64,000 nucleotides of DNA from Micromonospora sp. MW-13 (GCF_003434305.1 NZ_QKKX01000011.1:248001-312000), one strand, 5' to 3'. Shown: positions 24,368 through 34,478, numbered from the stretch's first letter. Notes: generated from the letters alone by a model not told the origin. Numbers and translations: made by a program.

Positions 24368-26362
24368 TCACGGCGTCAGCGGGGCGACCCGGATGTTGCG
24401 GAAGCTGACGATGTCGGCGGCGCCGTGCACCTGCAGGCCGATGTAGCCGTGCGTGTTCTGCCGGCCGGCCCCACCGGGGTCGTCCGACCTGGGCGGGGTG
24501 AAGACCGCGCCGGGGTCGTTGACGTACTCGTTGATCAGCAGGCCGTTGCGGAAGATCGAGTAGTGCTGCCCGACCACCCGGATCTCGTAGTCGTTCCAGG
24601 TGCCCTTCGGGGTGACCCCGGCGGCGTCCAGGTCGACCTGGTCGAAGCCGTAGACCGAACCGGTCTTGTACTGGTCACCGTCGGCGCGGTCGAGAATCTG
24701 GATCTCGTGGCCGTACTTGATCGCCACCCACTCCGGCCGGGACTCCTGCGGGTGCTGGTGCACCCCGGGGAACCGGACGAAGACGCCGCTGTTGGCCCGA
24801 CCGTCGCCGGGCGCGTCGTCGCGCCACTGCAGCTTCAACGAGAAGTCACCGTAGGTGCGGATCGGGAACCAGAGCATGCCCAGGCCGTTGACCGGCTTGC
24901 TGGTGATCGAACCGTCGGAGTTGCGGCTGAAGCCGCCCGCCCCGACGTGCTCCCACTGGTCGAACGAGGCACCCGAGCGGCTGAGCAGCGACCGGTAGCC
25001 GGTCTGCTCGTCGGACTTGCCGACGTTCGAGGAGGAGGCCGCGTCCACCAGGACCTGGCGCTCGTCCCGGTTGATCACCCCGAGGTGCATCAGGTGCTGG
25101 GTGGTCGCCCGGACGTGGGTCATGAACTCGGCGTGGTTGAGCCAGATCCGCTCGCTCTGGATCAGGTTGTTGATCGTGCAGCCGGTCCCCACCGCCCGGT
25201 TGGGCAGCCCGCTGTTCACCGTGCCGAGCCAGACCGTGGCACGGGTGTCCAGCACCGGGCAGTCCGGGTCGGTGCCGCCCATGACCACCGTGAAGGTGAC
25301 CGACCCCGCAGTCGAGGTGTTGCCGGCGTTGTCGGTGGCCCGGTAGCTGACGGTGTGCTGGCCCGGCCGGTTGACCGCGAAGGCTCCGGAGTAGGCGGTG
25401 AACGGCTGGCTGTCGAGCGAGTACTCGATGGTGGCCACGCCGGACTCGGTGTCGGTGGCGGTGATCGTGACGGTGGCCGCCCCGACGTACGCGCCGTCAC
25501 CGTCCCGCTCGCCGCTGAGGGCCGCCGTCACGGTCGGCGCCGTGGTGTCCGGGTCCGGAGGGGCCACCACGGTGAAGTCCACCGACCGCGTCCCCGAGGT
25601 GTTCCCGGCGACGTCGGTGGCCCGGTAGTCGACCCTGTGCTCACCCGGCGCGTTGACGGTCAACGGTCCCGAGTAGGTGGCGTACGACGCACCGTCGAGG
25701 GAGTACTCGACCGACTTCACACCGGACTGGGCGTCGGCCGCGGTGAGGGTGACGGTGGCCGCGCCGACGAAGGCGCCGGTGTTGTCCTGCTGCCCGGCGA
25801 CCGAGGCGCTCACCGTCGGCGGGGTGGTGTCCTCGCCCCCGCCGCCGGTGACGACCAGCAGGCCGTTCATCATGCCGTGCCCGGGAATCGCGCAGAAGTA
25901 GCGGTACGTGCCCGGGGTGAGCACCACGTCCACCGACCACCGGCCGCCGTTGGCGTCCAACGGGTCGGCCAGGATGTTGACGGCGACGTCCTGGTTGTAC
26001 CTCGGGTCCCCGGTCTCGAACGTGAGCGTGTGCTGCATGCCGCTGGTGTTGCCGGTCGCGGCGCTGTTCTCGAAGACCAGCGTCGCCGGCCCGGCCACGG
26101 CGGTGGCGGGCACGGACCGGTAGGCGGTGACGTCGTTGCCCGCCGTCCAGGTCAGGATCTGCTCCTGCTGTTGGCTGTTGCCGTTCTCCTGGGCGCCCAC
26201 CGGCATGGCGTTCAGCGCGGAAACGAGCAGCAGGGTGACGGCCAGGGTGAGTGCGGCGAGCGGTCGCCGGTACCGGCCGGCGGGTTCTGTCGGAGGACGG
26301 GGGCGGCGACTCGATGTGCCGCGCCAGAGCGAGCGGAATGGCATGTCCCGCATACCTTTCAT
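24368..26362 (-). CDS. Secreted cupredoxin, OmpL47-like repeats and DUF1080 protein
   Basis: A 664-residue exported protein. After a signal sequence (about 30-52) comes a plastocyanin-like cupredoxin domain (about 60-165) with type 1 copper ligands His (QHT) and the Cys-His-Met set in YFCAIPGHGMM. Two tandem beta-sandwich repeats of the OmpL47/chitobiase-like type follow (each with SVEYSLD or TIEYSLD and YRATD.AGNTS). A linker matching that of the large ThuA protein leads to a C-terminal DUF1080 domain. The ATG at 26362 follows AAGGA by 5 bases. It is the first gene of the three-gene secreted cassette. The cupredoxin likely passes electrons to or from the neighbouring multicopper oxidase (inference). 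Confidence 0.85.
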   Translation of the reverse strand: MKGMRDMPFRSLWRGTSSRRPRPPTEPAGRYRRPLAALTLAVTLLLVSALNAMPVGAQENGNSQQQEQILTWTAGNDVTAYRSVPATAVAGPATLVFENSAATGNTSGMQHTLTFETGDPRYNQDVAVNILADPLDANGGRWSVDVVLTPGTYRYFCAIPGHGMMNGLLVVTGGGGEDTTPPTVSASVAGQQDNTGAFVGAATVTLTAADAQSGVKSVEYSLDGASYATYSGPLTVNAPGEHRVDYRATDVAGNTSGTRSVDFTVVAPPDPDTTAPTVTAALSGERDGDGAYVGAATVTITATDTESGVATIEYSLDSQPFTAYSGAFAVNRPGQHTVSYRATDNAGNTSTAGSVTFTVVMGGTDPDCPVLDTRATVWLGTVNSGLPNRAVGTGCTINNLIQSERIWLNHAEFMTHVRATTQHLMHLGVINRDERQVLVDAASSSNVGKSDEQTGYRSLLSRSGASFDQWEHVGAGGFSRNSDGSITSKPVNGLGMLWFPIRTYGDFSLKLQWRDDAPGDGRANSGVFVRFPGVHQHPQESRPEWVAIKYGHEIQILDRADGDQYKTGSVYGFDQVDLDAAGVTPKGTWNDYEIRVVGQHYSIFRNGLLINEYVNDPGAVFTPPRSDDPGGAGRQNTHGYIGLQVHGAADIVSFRNIRVAPLTP

Positions 26363-27623
26363 CAAGGTCCTTGTCAGACTTGTCGGGCAGGCCGATGGCT
26401 GGTTTCACCGGGGATGCCGGGTGGTGGTGGGGGTGATGGGCGCGCGGCAGCCTCACCTGCCCAGGTCCGTCACCGGATGGCTGGATAGCCACCCGGCATC
26501 GGTAGCTGGGCAGGCTTGCCCGGGGTGAAGCCGACGGGATGTGCGGCGAACTGGCTGAACCCGACGGGGGCTCAGGCGGGTGGTGTACGGCAGGCGGGGT
26601 GGGTGGGTCTCCGGGCTGGGCTTCGCCGCGCTGGTCAGGCGGACAGGGGTGGCAGGTCCAGGGACGTGGCGCGCGCCGTCGCGCCGGGTCGGATGTGACT
26701 ACGTCTCTCCGCGGAGGTACCACTCCGGCGGAGCAACCGTGGCCGGGGGCGTGAGGCTCGCCCACCTGCCAGGTCCCGCGAGATAACCGCGCCGCCGGTT
26801 ACCTCTTCGAAACATCTCGTGGCATGACCCTAACGGACTTACCATCGAAGTGTCCACATCTTTCGGCAGCAGAGCCGGGACTTTTATCGATGTGAACGAA
26901 AGTGGCCGCGGCGTCCACTTCGAACCCTCGGCGCGAGAGGCCGCCGCACCGGCCCCACCGGGGCGTTCGTCCCGCTCCGGCCGCCTGCTGCGGGCACGGT
27001 ATCGACCTGGAACGACGAGTTCGGACCGCGGGACACGGCGACCGGCCCGGGCCAGGTACGCCGGCCGGAGCGACCGGGATGACCGAAGACGGACAGGGGG
27101 CCGGTCTGCGACAGCCGAAGCCGCCGTCACCGCGACGGTACGGACAGCGCCGGGCGCATCGCCCCGACCGGCGATAACGAGCGCTTCCCGAACCGCCGGG
27201 AAAACACCGAGCAAATCGATGAAACGCTGCTCGGGTTGCTTTCGGAATTCGATGGTGCTGGGCCAGTCGTTCTGCCGTCCGGTTGATCCGCCCCGGAAAC
27301 GGCCCACTCGATTTCGCCGTCGGGCGCCGGTGGCGGTGCCACGCAGCCGGGAATTCTCGTCCATGAACGGGCGATCGGATAGGCAGACCCGAGCCGGTCG
27401 CCTGGGCGTCGCGCCGGTACCCCGGTGATGCCTCGCCCGCTGGGCGGAGGGTGCGGTCACCAGCCGGCGACCTGCACCGCGGGTATGATCAGGTTGTGCC
27501 TGGCTGCCGAGCTTGTCCAGTCGACGGGCCGGTCGACTGGCCGCCGCAGGCAACCGACATGCGGCGCGCGCTCTCTTCCAAGGCGCGACGTTCATGGGTC
27601 ATGGTGTTGAAGGGGGTTGTGCG
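26363..27623. other. Long intergenic region (about 1.26 kb) with no assignable gene
   Basis: Several open frames cross this stretch on both strands, the longest on the minus strand at 26699-27595, but none has recognisable motifs, a good ribosome binding site or coding-type composition throughout. A TAACCG/CGGTTA inverted repeat lies at 26784-26801, followed by an AT-richer segment to about 26900. Promoters for the minus-strand copper/sugar operon and the plus-strand stress protein must lie here. Part may be decayed coding sequence. Confidence 0.5.
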
Positions 27624-28514
27624 GTGAACGGCGTGGACGTCAGGCAAGTGGTGGTGGGTTACGACGGTTCTCCGGCCGCGAGCGCCGCAATTGAAGCCGG
27701 CGCGCTGCTGTTTCCCGGTGCGCGTGCGTGGATCGCGCATTTGTGGACGCCTCCGTTCGCCAGTGAGGAGTTGCGGCGGCGGCTGTGGACGGGTAATCGC
27801 AACATCAACGTGTTCGTGGAGGCGGTGGAGAGGGAAGGCGGCCGTGAGGCCGATCGCTTGGTGTCGATGGGAGTGATGCTGGCCCGGGCCGCGGGTTGGG
27901 ATGCCGAGCCGCTGGTCCGGCGCAGCTACGGCGGGGAAGGGCTGCAGCTCGCCGAGCTGGCCGACGAGAAGCAGGCCGATGTGCTGCTGGTCGGCTCTCG
28001 GGGGTTGGGCGGCGCCAGGGCGGTGCTCGGCAGCGTGTCGGACATGGCCGTGCACTACAGCCCGCGTCCTGTGCTGGTGGTACCACATCCGCTGTTGACC
28101 GACGAGCATGCGGCGCTTGCCGGGGGGCCGGTCCTGGTCGGCTGGGACTCCTCGGCCGGAGCCGAGGCCGCGCTCACCACCGCCCAGCGGCTCCTCCCTG
28201 AACGTGATCTCGTTCTGGTCGCTGTCGACAGCGACGGCGGCGGCACCGAGGAGGCGCCAGCGGTGGCGGCGGCCGGTGAGCCGTCCACGACCACGGTGCG
28301 CGTGCGGGCCGGGCTCGGCACGCCCGGGCGGGCGGTGGCCGACGCGCTGGCTGCGGTGGCGGTGGACCGCGAGGCCGGCCTGCTCGTGGTCGGCTCGCGC
28401 GGACGTTCCGCCGTGCGGAAGATCCTGCTCGGCAGCGTCGCCATGGCCACGCTGCACAGCGCTCACCGGCCCGTCATGGTGGTTCCGCAGACCCCTTCCA
28501 TCGAGGCCGAGTAG
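27624..28514 (+). CDS. Universal stress protein, two tandem Usp domains
   Basis: A 296-residue protein of two Usp domains (about 5-155 and 165-290). Each ends with the ATP-binding loop pattern: GSRGLGGARAVLGSVSD and GSRGRSAVRKILLGSVA, followed by RPVLVVP or RPVMVVP. The GTG at 27624, 7-8 bases after AAGGGGG, fits the first Usp strand (RQVVVGYDGS) better than an upstream ATG at 27594 or the frame start at 27513. It converges with a P-type ATPase gene 26 bases downstream. In Mycobacterium tuberculosis, Usp genes and the ATPase gene ctpF lie together in the DosR hypoxia regulon; a parallel role is inference. Confidence 0.92.
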   Translation: MNGVDVRQVVVGYDGSPAASAAIEAGALLFPGARAWIAHLWTPPFASEELRRRLWTGNRNINVFVEAVEREGGREADRLVSMGVMLARAAGWDAEPLVRRSYGGEGLQLAELADEKQADVLLVGSRGLGGARAVLGSVSDMAVHYSPRPVLVVPHPLLTDEHAALAGGPVLVGWDSSAGAEAALTTAQRLLPERDLVLVAVDSDGGGTEEAPAVAAAGEPSTTTVRVRAGLGTPGRAVADALAAVAVDREAGLLVVGSRGRSAVRKILLGSVAMATLHSAHRPVMVVPQTPSIEAE

Positions 28515-28540
28515 GACGCGGCACGTCCGCCACCGGCCCG

Positions 28541-31288
28541 TCACGACAGGCCGGTGGCGGCCATCCTCAGACGGCGTCGGTGAGCGCGCGTCAGCGCTTT
28601 GACGGCTTCGCCGGCGATCAGGATGGTGGAGCCGACAGCGGCGCAGGTCAGCCACTGCCCTGCGCTGAGGTCGGCCGTGGTGAAGAGTCGGTTCAGCGCG
28701 TCGAACTCCACGACCAGGATGAGTAGGGCCAGGACCAGGCCCGTGGCGACGAAGGCGGACCGGTTGCGCAGCGTTTCCCGTGCGAACACGCTGCGGGTGA
28801 AACTACGGACGTTGAGCAGGTTGAACACCTGGAAGAAGACGAACGTCACGAACGCCATGGTGCCGGCGACGGTGGCCTGCGCCGGGGCCGGCGCAGGCCC
28901 TGGCGCCCAGTGCAGCACCGCGACCGTACCTGCGGCCATCACCGCCGCGGCCAGCACGATCCGACCCATTCGCTGTCGGGTGAGGATGTGTTCCCCGGCG
29001 GGCCGGGGCGGCCTGTTCATCGCGTCCGGGCTGACCGGGTCGACGCCCAACGACATGGCGGGAGGACCGTCCATGACGAGGTTGACGAACAGGATTTGGA
29101 GAGCGGTGAAGGGTGCCCCGCCAGCGATGCCGGTCACTGACGCGACGAGGAAGGTGATCACGAACGCGAACGCGGTGGACACCTGGAAGCGGGTGAAGTT
29201 GACGATGTTGTCGTAGATGCCCCGCCCGCCACGGACGGCGCGGACGATCGTCGCGAAGTTGTCGTCGGTGAGGATCATGGTGGAGGCTTCCTTGGCCACC
29301 TCCGTGCCGGTGACGCCCATCGCCACGCCGATGTCGGCGGCTCGTAGCGCGGGGGCGTCGTTGACTCCGTCGCCGGTCATCGCGACCACGCTGCCGGTGC
29401 CCTGTAGTGCCTGCACGATCCGAATCTTGTGGGTCGGGGACACGCGGGCGACGACGCCGACGTCGGCCAGGTACTCGGCGAGGTCGCCGTCATCGATGCG
29501 GTCCAGGTCACTGCCGGTGATGGCTCTCCCCTGGATGCCCAGGTCCTCGGCGATGGCCGCCGCGGTGACGGCGTGGTCGCCGGTGATCATCCGGACCCGG
29601 ACGCCGGCGTCGCGGCAGGCGGCGATCGCCTGGCGGGCCTCCGGACGTGGCGGGTCGACGATACCCACCAGCGCCAGCAGCACGACGCGATCGAGCAGTT
29701 TCCGCGGGTCCGCTCCCACGTCGAACTGCGCCGCCGGGAAGTCCTGCACGCCGACCGCGAGTACCCGCAGTCCCCGCCGGGCCAGGTCCGAGTTGGTCTC
29801 GTTGTACCGGGCTCGCGCGGCGTCGTCGAAGGCGACGACGTTCTCGCCTTCGAGGTGCCGGTCGGCGCGTTCGGCGAGCACGTCCGGCGCACCCTTGATG
29901 AAGGCCCGGACGACCTCTGTTCCGTTCTCGCCGATCCAGGGGTGGAAGGTGACCATGTACTTGTACTCGGGGTCGAACGGCACCTCGGCCAGTCGGGGAC
30001 GCCGCGTGCGCAGGCTCGCGACATCGACGCCGCCCTTCTCCGCGAGCACCACCAGGGCGCCCTCCGTGGGGTCACCCACCAACTCCTCGTCCCGTAGCAC
30101 GGCGTCACTGCACAACGCCATCGCGGTGAGCGCGTCCTCCAGCTTGCCCGGCAGGGCCGCTCCATCGGTGGTGCGGATCCGCCCGTCGGTGCGGTATCCC
30201 TCACCGGAGATGGTGAACCGCCGCCCGGCCAGTGCCAGCTCCCGCGCCGTCATCTCGTTCAACGTCAACGTGCCGGTCTTGTCGGTGCAGATCTGCGACG
30301 TGCTGCCCAGCGTCTCCACCGATGCCAACCGCTTGACGATCGCTCCGCGTCGGGCCAGGCGGCCGGCTCCCATCGCCAGGGTGAACGCCACGACCGCCGG
30401 CAGGCCCTCGGGGATGGTCGCCACCGCGAGCGAGACCGCGGTGACGAAAAGCTCGTGGAACTGCTGGCCCCGCGCCAGACCGAGGCCGAACACGACCGCG
30501 ATGACGATGCCGGCGGTCACCGCCAGCGTTCGGCCGAGGGCGTTGATCTGCCGTTGCAGCGGGGTCAGGCCGGACCGGGCCTCGTGCAGCAGCCCGGCGA
30601 TCCGGCCGATCTCCGTGCCCATACCGGTGGCGGTGACGACCGCCTCGCCGCGGCCACGCGTCGCCATCGTGTTCATGAACAGCATCGTGAGGCGATCACC
30701 CAACGCGGCGTCGGCCCGTACGTCGGCACCTGCCCTCTTCGTCACCGGTTGCGCTTCACCGGTCAGGGACGACTCCTGCACCTCCAGCGAACTCGCCTCC
30801 AGCAGTCGGGCGTCGGCCGGCACCCGGTCGCCCGCCTCGACCACGATCACGTCACCCGGCACCAGGTCTTCGGCGTTGATCCGAAGCAGTCGATCGTCCC
30901 GACGCACGGTCGCCGCTGCCACGATCAACCGCCGGAGGGCATCCAGCGACGCCTCCGCCCGGGACTCCTGCACAAATCCGATCGTCGCGTTGAGCAACAC
31001 CACGATGGCGATCGCGACCGGTGTCTCCCACTCCCTGCTGACGAGCAGGCTCACCACGGCCGCCACCAGCAGGATCACGATGAGCAGGTCCTGGAACTGC
31101 CGGAGGAACGCCCGCCACCGCGGCTCCCGAGGCACCTCGGCGAGGCGGTTGGGCCCGTACCGGCTCCGCCGTCGCTCGGCCTCCGACGAGCTCAAGCCGC
31201 ACGACCGCTGCACGACGAGCGCGGTGGCGACGTCATCCGCCGGGACGGCGTGCCAGGCGACCGGATCACCCGAGCCGATCTTCGTCAT
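28541..31288 (-). CDS. Cation-translocating P-type ATPase (P2-type, Ca/Mg-like)
   Basis: A 915-residue P-type ATPase with an N-terminal cation-ATPase domain, ten predicted membrane helices, the membrane motif ATIPEGLPAVV typical of P2 calcium pumps, the phosphorylation site ICTDKTGTLT, a KGAPDVL nucleotide-binding motif and the hinge TGDGVNDAPAL. Actinobacterial homologues include CtpF. The ATG at 31288 (MTKIGSGD) follows AAGGATGG by 7 bases; a longer frame to 31366 adds residues without domain support. It converges with the universal stress protein and is divergent from the M48 protease. Confidence 0.93.
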   Translation of the reverse strand: MTKIGSGDPVAWHAVPADDVATALVVQRSCGLSSSEAERRRSRYGPNRLAEVPREPRWRAFLRQFQDLLIVILLVAAVVSLLVSREWETPVAIAIVVLLNATIGFVQESRAEASLDALRRLIVAAATVRRDDRLLRINAEDLVPGDVIVVEAGDRVPADARLLEASSLEVQESSLTGEAQPVTKRAGADVRADAALGDRLTMLFMNTMATRGRGEAVVTATGMGTEIGRIAGLLHEARSGLTPLQRQINALGRTLAVTAGIVIAVVFGLGLARGQQFHELFVTAVSLAVATIPEGLPAVVAFTLAMGAGRLARRGAIVKRLASVETLGSTSQICTDKTGTLTLNEMTARELALAGRRFTISGEGYRTDGRIRTTDGAALPGKLEDALTAMALCSDAVLRDEELVGDPTEGALVVLAEKGGVDVASLRTRRPRLAEVPFDPEYKYMVTFHPWIGENGTEVVRAFIKGAPDVLAERADRHLEGENVVAFDDAARARYNETNSDLARRGLRVLAVGVQDFPAAQFDVGADPRKLLDRVVLLALVGIVDPPRPEARQAIAACRDAGVRVRMITGDHAVTAAAIAEDLGIQGRAITGSDLDRIDDGDLAEYLADVGVVARVSPTHKIRIVQALQGTGSVVAMTGDGVNDAPALRAADIGVAMGVTGTEVAKEASTMILTDDNFATIVRAVRGGRGIYDNIVNFTRFQVSTAFAFVITFLVASVTGIAGGAPFTALQILFVNLVMDGPPAMSLGVDPVSPDAMNRPPRPAGEHILTRQRMGRIVLAAAVMAAGTVAVLHWAPGPAPAPAQATVAGTMAFVTFVFFQVFNLLNVRSFTRSVFARETLRNRSAFVATGLVLALLILVVEFDALNRLFTTADLSAGQWLTCAAVGSTILIAGEAVKALTRAHRRRLRMAATGLS

Positions 31289-31616
31289 AGGGCCATCCTT
31301 ACCACCGATCACCCGGCCATTCTCGCCGATCATCCCGTTGGTGGCCCTCGTTACAGGACGGGTCACGCCACACCCGCCCGGTGCGTCGTTCGCTCACCGC
31401 GGCGGAACTCTCCGTAGCGATCGGCATGGTCACCGCACTTGACGCCAGTCAATAGAATCGTCAGCGGTGAGCGACGGCGACATCACGGGGAGTCGGCAAT
31501 GGAGCCGGTGGCGCGACGCGAGAACGAGCGGGCGGTAGCGCGGCCGGCCCCCGCCGGCGACGACGACCCGTCGCCGGCGGGTCCGGTCGACCAGGCCGGC
31601 GGGCGGTAGCCCCACG
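31289..31616. other. Divergent promoter region between the P-type ATPase and M48 protease genes
   Basis: No gene is seen in these 328 bases. They contain the promoters of two divergent genes and one exact inverted repeat at 31439-31452, listed separately. Confidence 0.5.
31439..31452. promoter_or_regulatory. Candidate operator: TTGAC N4 GTCAA inverted repeat
   Basis: An exact 5-bp inverted repeat, TTGACGCCAGTCAA, lies in the divergent intergenic region, 151 bases from the ATPase start and 165 from the protease start. Dyads of this size are typical for dimeric regulators. The first arm also resembles a -35 element. Confidence 0.4.
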
Positions 31617-34478
31617 ATGTCGGCGCCCCCGGACAGCGTGCTGGCGGCGCAGCCGCCGCCCGCGCACCAGAGGCTGTCGAACGCCGGCACCCTCCCACGC
31701 TTCGTCCTGCTGATCGTCCTCTTCGTGGGGATCGCCGCGGTCATCACGGCCAGCCTCGTCGAGGCGCACACCGACCCGAACGGCGCACGGGTCGGCTGTG
31801 GGCTCGCCGCCGGGGGCGACCCGGGCCTGAGCGACCTCGACGTGCGGTTCCGGATCGTCGACCAGCAGTCCGCGTTCGAGGACTGCGTGGACCGTTTCGT
31901 GCCGGCCCAGCCGTGGTGGTGGAAGCCGGCGGCGCTGCTGCTGGTGTCGGTCTGCGCGGCGGCACTGTACTGGGCGCTGCCGAGGTGGAAGGGGCGGCGG
32001 AGCCGGGTCGTGCCGGTCGAGCAGGTCGACGGCCACGCCGACCTGGTGAGCACCCTGGCCGAACTGGTCACCGTGGCCGGGCTGCGTCGCCCGCCCCGCT
32101 TCGTCATCGCTCCCGCCGTACCGACCAGCGGGGCGGTGGTCTTCGGCCGGCTGCGCCGCTACACCGTCTGCCTGGACGGTGGCCTGGTCGCCCGGCGGCA
32201 CCGTGCGCCCGAGGGCTTCCGGGCGGTGGTGCTGCACGAACTGGCGCACCTGCGCAACCGAGACGTCGACATCACGTACGCGACCGTCGCGCTGTGGCGG
32301 ATCCTGCTGTGGGTGGTCGTCCCCCTCGATCTGGCGTACATCGCGGCCGTGAGCCTGCCAAGCACCGCCGGCTCGTCCATGGCGACGCGGGAACAGTCCC
32401 GGGTGGCGCACCACGTGGCGATGCTGGCCGTCACGGTCGTCCTGGTCTACCTGGCGCGCGCGGACATCCTGCGCACCCGTGAGTTCCACGCCGACCTGAC
32501 GGCTCGGCGTTGGGGCGCGGACGTACGGCTCTGGGAGACCGCCGCCGGCCGGGACGCGACGGGACGGGCCCCGTCCAACCGGATCGCCGCAGGGCGGCTG
32601 ATGGCGTCCTGGGCGTCCCTCTGGCACACCCATCCGAGCTGGGAGCGACGGCTCAGGTCGTTGGCCGATCCGGGGACGGTGTTCGCGCCGCAGGCGCTGC
32701 CCTTCTTCCTGACCGGCGCGACGGCGGCGATCGCCGCCACCCGGATGCCGGCGCTGCTGTCCCTGCTGGGGATCGCCAGCCACTGGGAGAACTGGGTCGT
32801 GGCGGTGGTCGTCGCGGTCCTGGTCAGCACGATCACGGGGCTGCTGCTGTGGCCCGCCGTGACCCACGCGGCGCTCACCCACGGCCCGGCGCCGTCCGGG
32901 CTACGGGCCGGCTGCTGGCTGGGGGGTGGCCTGATCGTGGGCGAGCTGGCGGTGGGTCGCTCCGGCAGCGTCTGGGACCTGCTCCCCGAGCAGGCCGCCT
33001 TCCTGGTCCCGCCCGTGCTCGCGGGACTCGCGGCCGTCTGGTGGACGACGGAGTACGCCCAGGTCTCGGCCACCCGGCCGGCGGGCGTGCGACGGCGGTG
33101 GCCACTGCTGGTGGGGCTCGGTGTGAGCTGTCTCGTGCTGGCTCTGTGGTGGCACTGGTGGGAGGCCCAGGGCGCCATCCTCGCGGGCGGCTTTCTGTCG
33201 TTCAACGGCGATCTCGTCGGCGCACACGAGCAGAGCCTGACCGACGGCCAGGGGTACGAGGGACCCCTGCTGGCCCTGGCTCCCGGTCTGCCGGTGCTGC
33301 TGGCCCTGAGCAAGCGCCCGGAGCTGCTCTGGGCGTCCGGGGCACTCTGGGTCCTTCCGCTCCTGGCCTGGCTCCCCCGCTCGGCCGGCGCCACCCGGCC
33401 ACGGCCGGTTCTGCCCGCCGCCGGCACCGGCGCGCTCTGCTCGGCGGTGGCGGTGGTGGCGGCGACCGCCGGTGTGCGGGCGTGGTCGCCGGTGGTCGCC
33501 GGTCGGGAACAGGCCCACCTCGTCAGCTACACGATGTGGCTCATGGTCGTCGTCATCGGTGTCATGTGGCTGGCGGCCGGGGTCACCGCCGCGCTGGCGG
33601 AGCGCTACCCGCTGGTCCAGGCCCTGGTCGTGGCGGGTGCCACCGGGCTGGCCGGACTGCTCACCCTGGCCGCGCTGGCCTCGGTGGACGGCTGCGTCCG
33701 TCCACTCACGATCCTGGCGTCGTCGTGCCAGCCCGATCCCCTGGGCGGCTGGTCGCTGGTGACCTTGCTGACTCCGACGACGCTGGGCCTGGGCGGGTTC
33801 CTCGCCGTCGCGGTCGCCGCCCTCGGCACGCTGGCAGGACGCTCGCTGCGCCGGATCCGCGCCCGTGCCGGGTCCACCCCACTGGCCGGGGACGACTCCC
33901 CCGTCCCGGCCCACCTCGGACGGCTGGCGCTGCGCCGGGCTGCCGTGGTGGTGCCGTGCCTGCTGATGACGGCGACGACCATCGCCGTGACCGTGGCCGA
34001 CCTCCGGTCAGCCACCCGGACGCCCGCCGCCTCCGCCGCGCTGGATCCGGTGTTGGGTGCGCAGGCCACCTCACCCGGGGTGCGGACGGCGCAGGTGGAG
34101 GCCTGGCGGGCGCTCGGCGGGGACGAGCGGGGCGGCCAGGTCCTGACCGTCGTGCTGGGCCTGCTCCACCGGCTCGACCAGCTCGCCGCCGACGGGTCGG
34201 ACCGGGTGCTCTCCGACTGGACACTGATCGACGCCGAGGTGCGGCCCCGCTGTGCCGCCATCTCCGAACGGGTCGCCGGCGCCCGCCGGTACTTCCGCCA
34301 TCCCGACCCCCAGGGCCAGGCTGCCTGGAACGCCCTGCTGACCCGCGCGGAGCGGGCGGGCGGCGACTGCGACCTCGCCATCGGGCGCCGGGACCGGGAC
34401 GGGTACCTCACGGCGATCCGACGGCTGGTGTCGCTCGGGCAGGACGTGCCCGGCATGGGGGAAGCGATCTTCCGCTGA
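31617..34478 (+). CDS. Large membrane-embedded M48-family zinc metalloprotease
   Basis: A 953-residue protein. An N-terminal transmembrane helix (about 27-48) and a second (about 104-120) precede an HtpX/M48-like protease domain with the zinc motif HELAHLRNRDVDI near residue 205, and a later REFHADLTARRWGAD that likely supplies the third ligand. The C-terminal 550 residues contain about ten further hydrophobic helices and a helical extracytoplasmic tail. That is far larger than HtpX (about 290 residues). The ATG at 31617 has only a weak site upstream. It converges with the Ser/Thr kinase gene. Membrane protein quality control or signalling are possible roles. Confidence 0.85.
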   Translation: MSAPPDSVLAAQPPPAHQRLSNAGTLPRFVLLIVLFVGIAAVITASLVEAHTDPNGARVGCGLAAGGDPGLSDLDVRFRIVDQQSAFEDCVDRFVPAQPWWWKPAALLLVSVCAAALYWALPRWKGRRSRVVPVEQVDGHADLVSTLAELVTVAGLRRPPRFVIAPAVPTSGAVVFGRLRRYTVCLDGGLVARRHRAPEGFRAVVLHELAHLRNRDVDITYATVALWRILLWVVVPLDLAYIAAVSLPSTAGSSMATREQSRVAHHVAMLAVTVVLVYLARADILRTREFHADLTARRWGADVRLWETAAGRDATGRAPSNRIAAGRLMASWASLWHTHPSWERRLRSLADPGTVFAPQALPFFLTGATAAIAATRMPALLSLLGIASHWENWVVAVVVAVLVSTITGLLLWPAVTHAALTHGPAPSGLRAGCWLGGGLIVGELAVGRSGSVWDLLPEQAAFLVPPVLAGLAAVWWTTEYAQVSATRPAGVRRRWPLLVGLGVSCLVLALWWHWWEAQGAILAGGFLSFNGDLVGAHEQSLTDGQGYEGPLLALAPGLPVLLALSKRPELLWASGALWVLPLLAWLPRSAGATRPRPVLPAAGTGALCSAVAVVAATAGVRAWSPVVAGREQAHLVSYTMWLMVVVIGVMWLAAGVTAALAERYPLVQALVVAGATGLAGLLTLAALASVDGCVRPLTILASSCQPDPLGGWSLVTLLTPTTLGLGGFLAVAVAALGTLAGRSLRRIRARAGSTPLAGDDSPVPAHLGRLALRRAAVVVPCLLMTATTIAVTVADLRSATRTPAASAALDPVLGAQATSPGVRTAQVEAWRALGGDERGGQVLTVVLGLLHRLDQLAADGSDRVLSDWTLIDAEVRPRCAAISERVAGARRYFRHPDPQGQAAWNALLTRAERAGGDCDLAIGRRDRDGYLTAIRRLVSLGQDVPGMGEAIFR

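Noticed and set aside
19078..26488. Very long open frames on the plus strand (more than 1,200 codons each) opposite the copper/sugar operon
   Set aside because: They are antisense shadows produced by high GC at third positions; the minus-strand proteins have clear domains, signal peptides and RBSs.
26699..27595. 298-codon minus-strand frame in the long intergenic region
   Set aside because: No RBS, no recognisable motif and Arg/Pro-rich composition. One short segment (FIDLLGVFPAVREALVIAG) looks protein-like, but not enough to call a gene.
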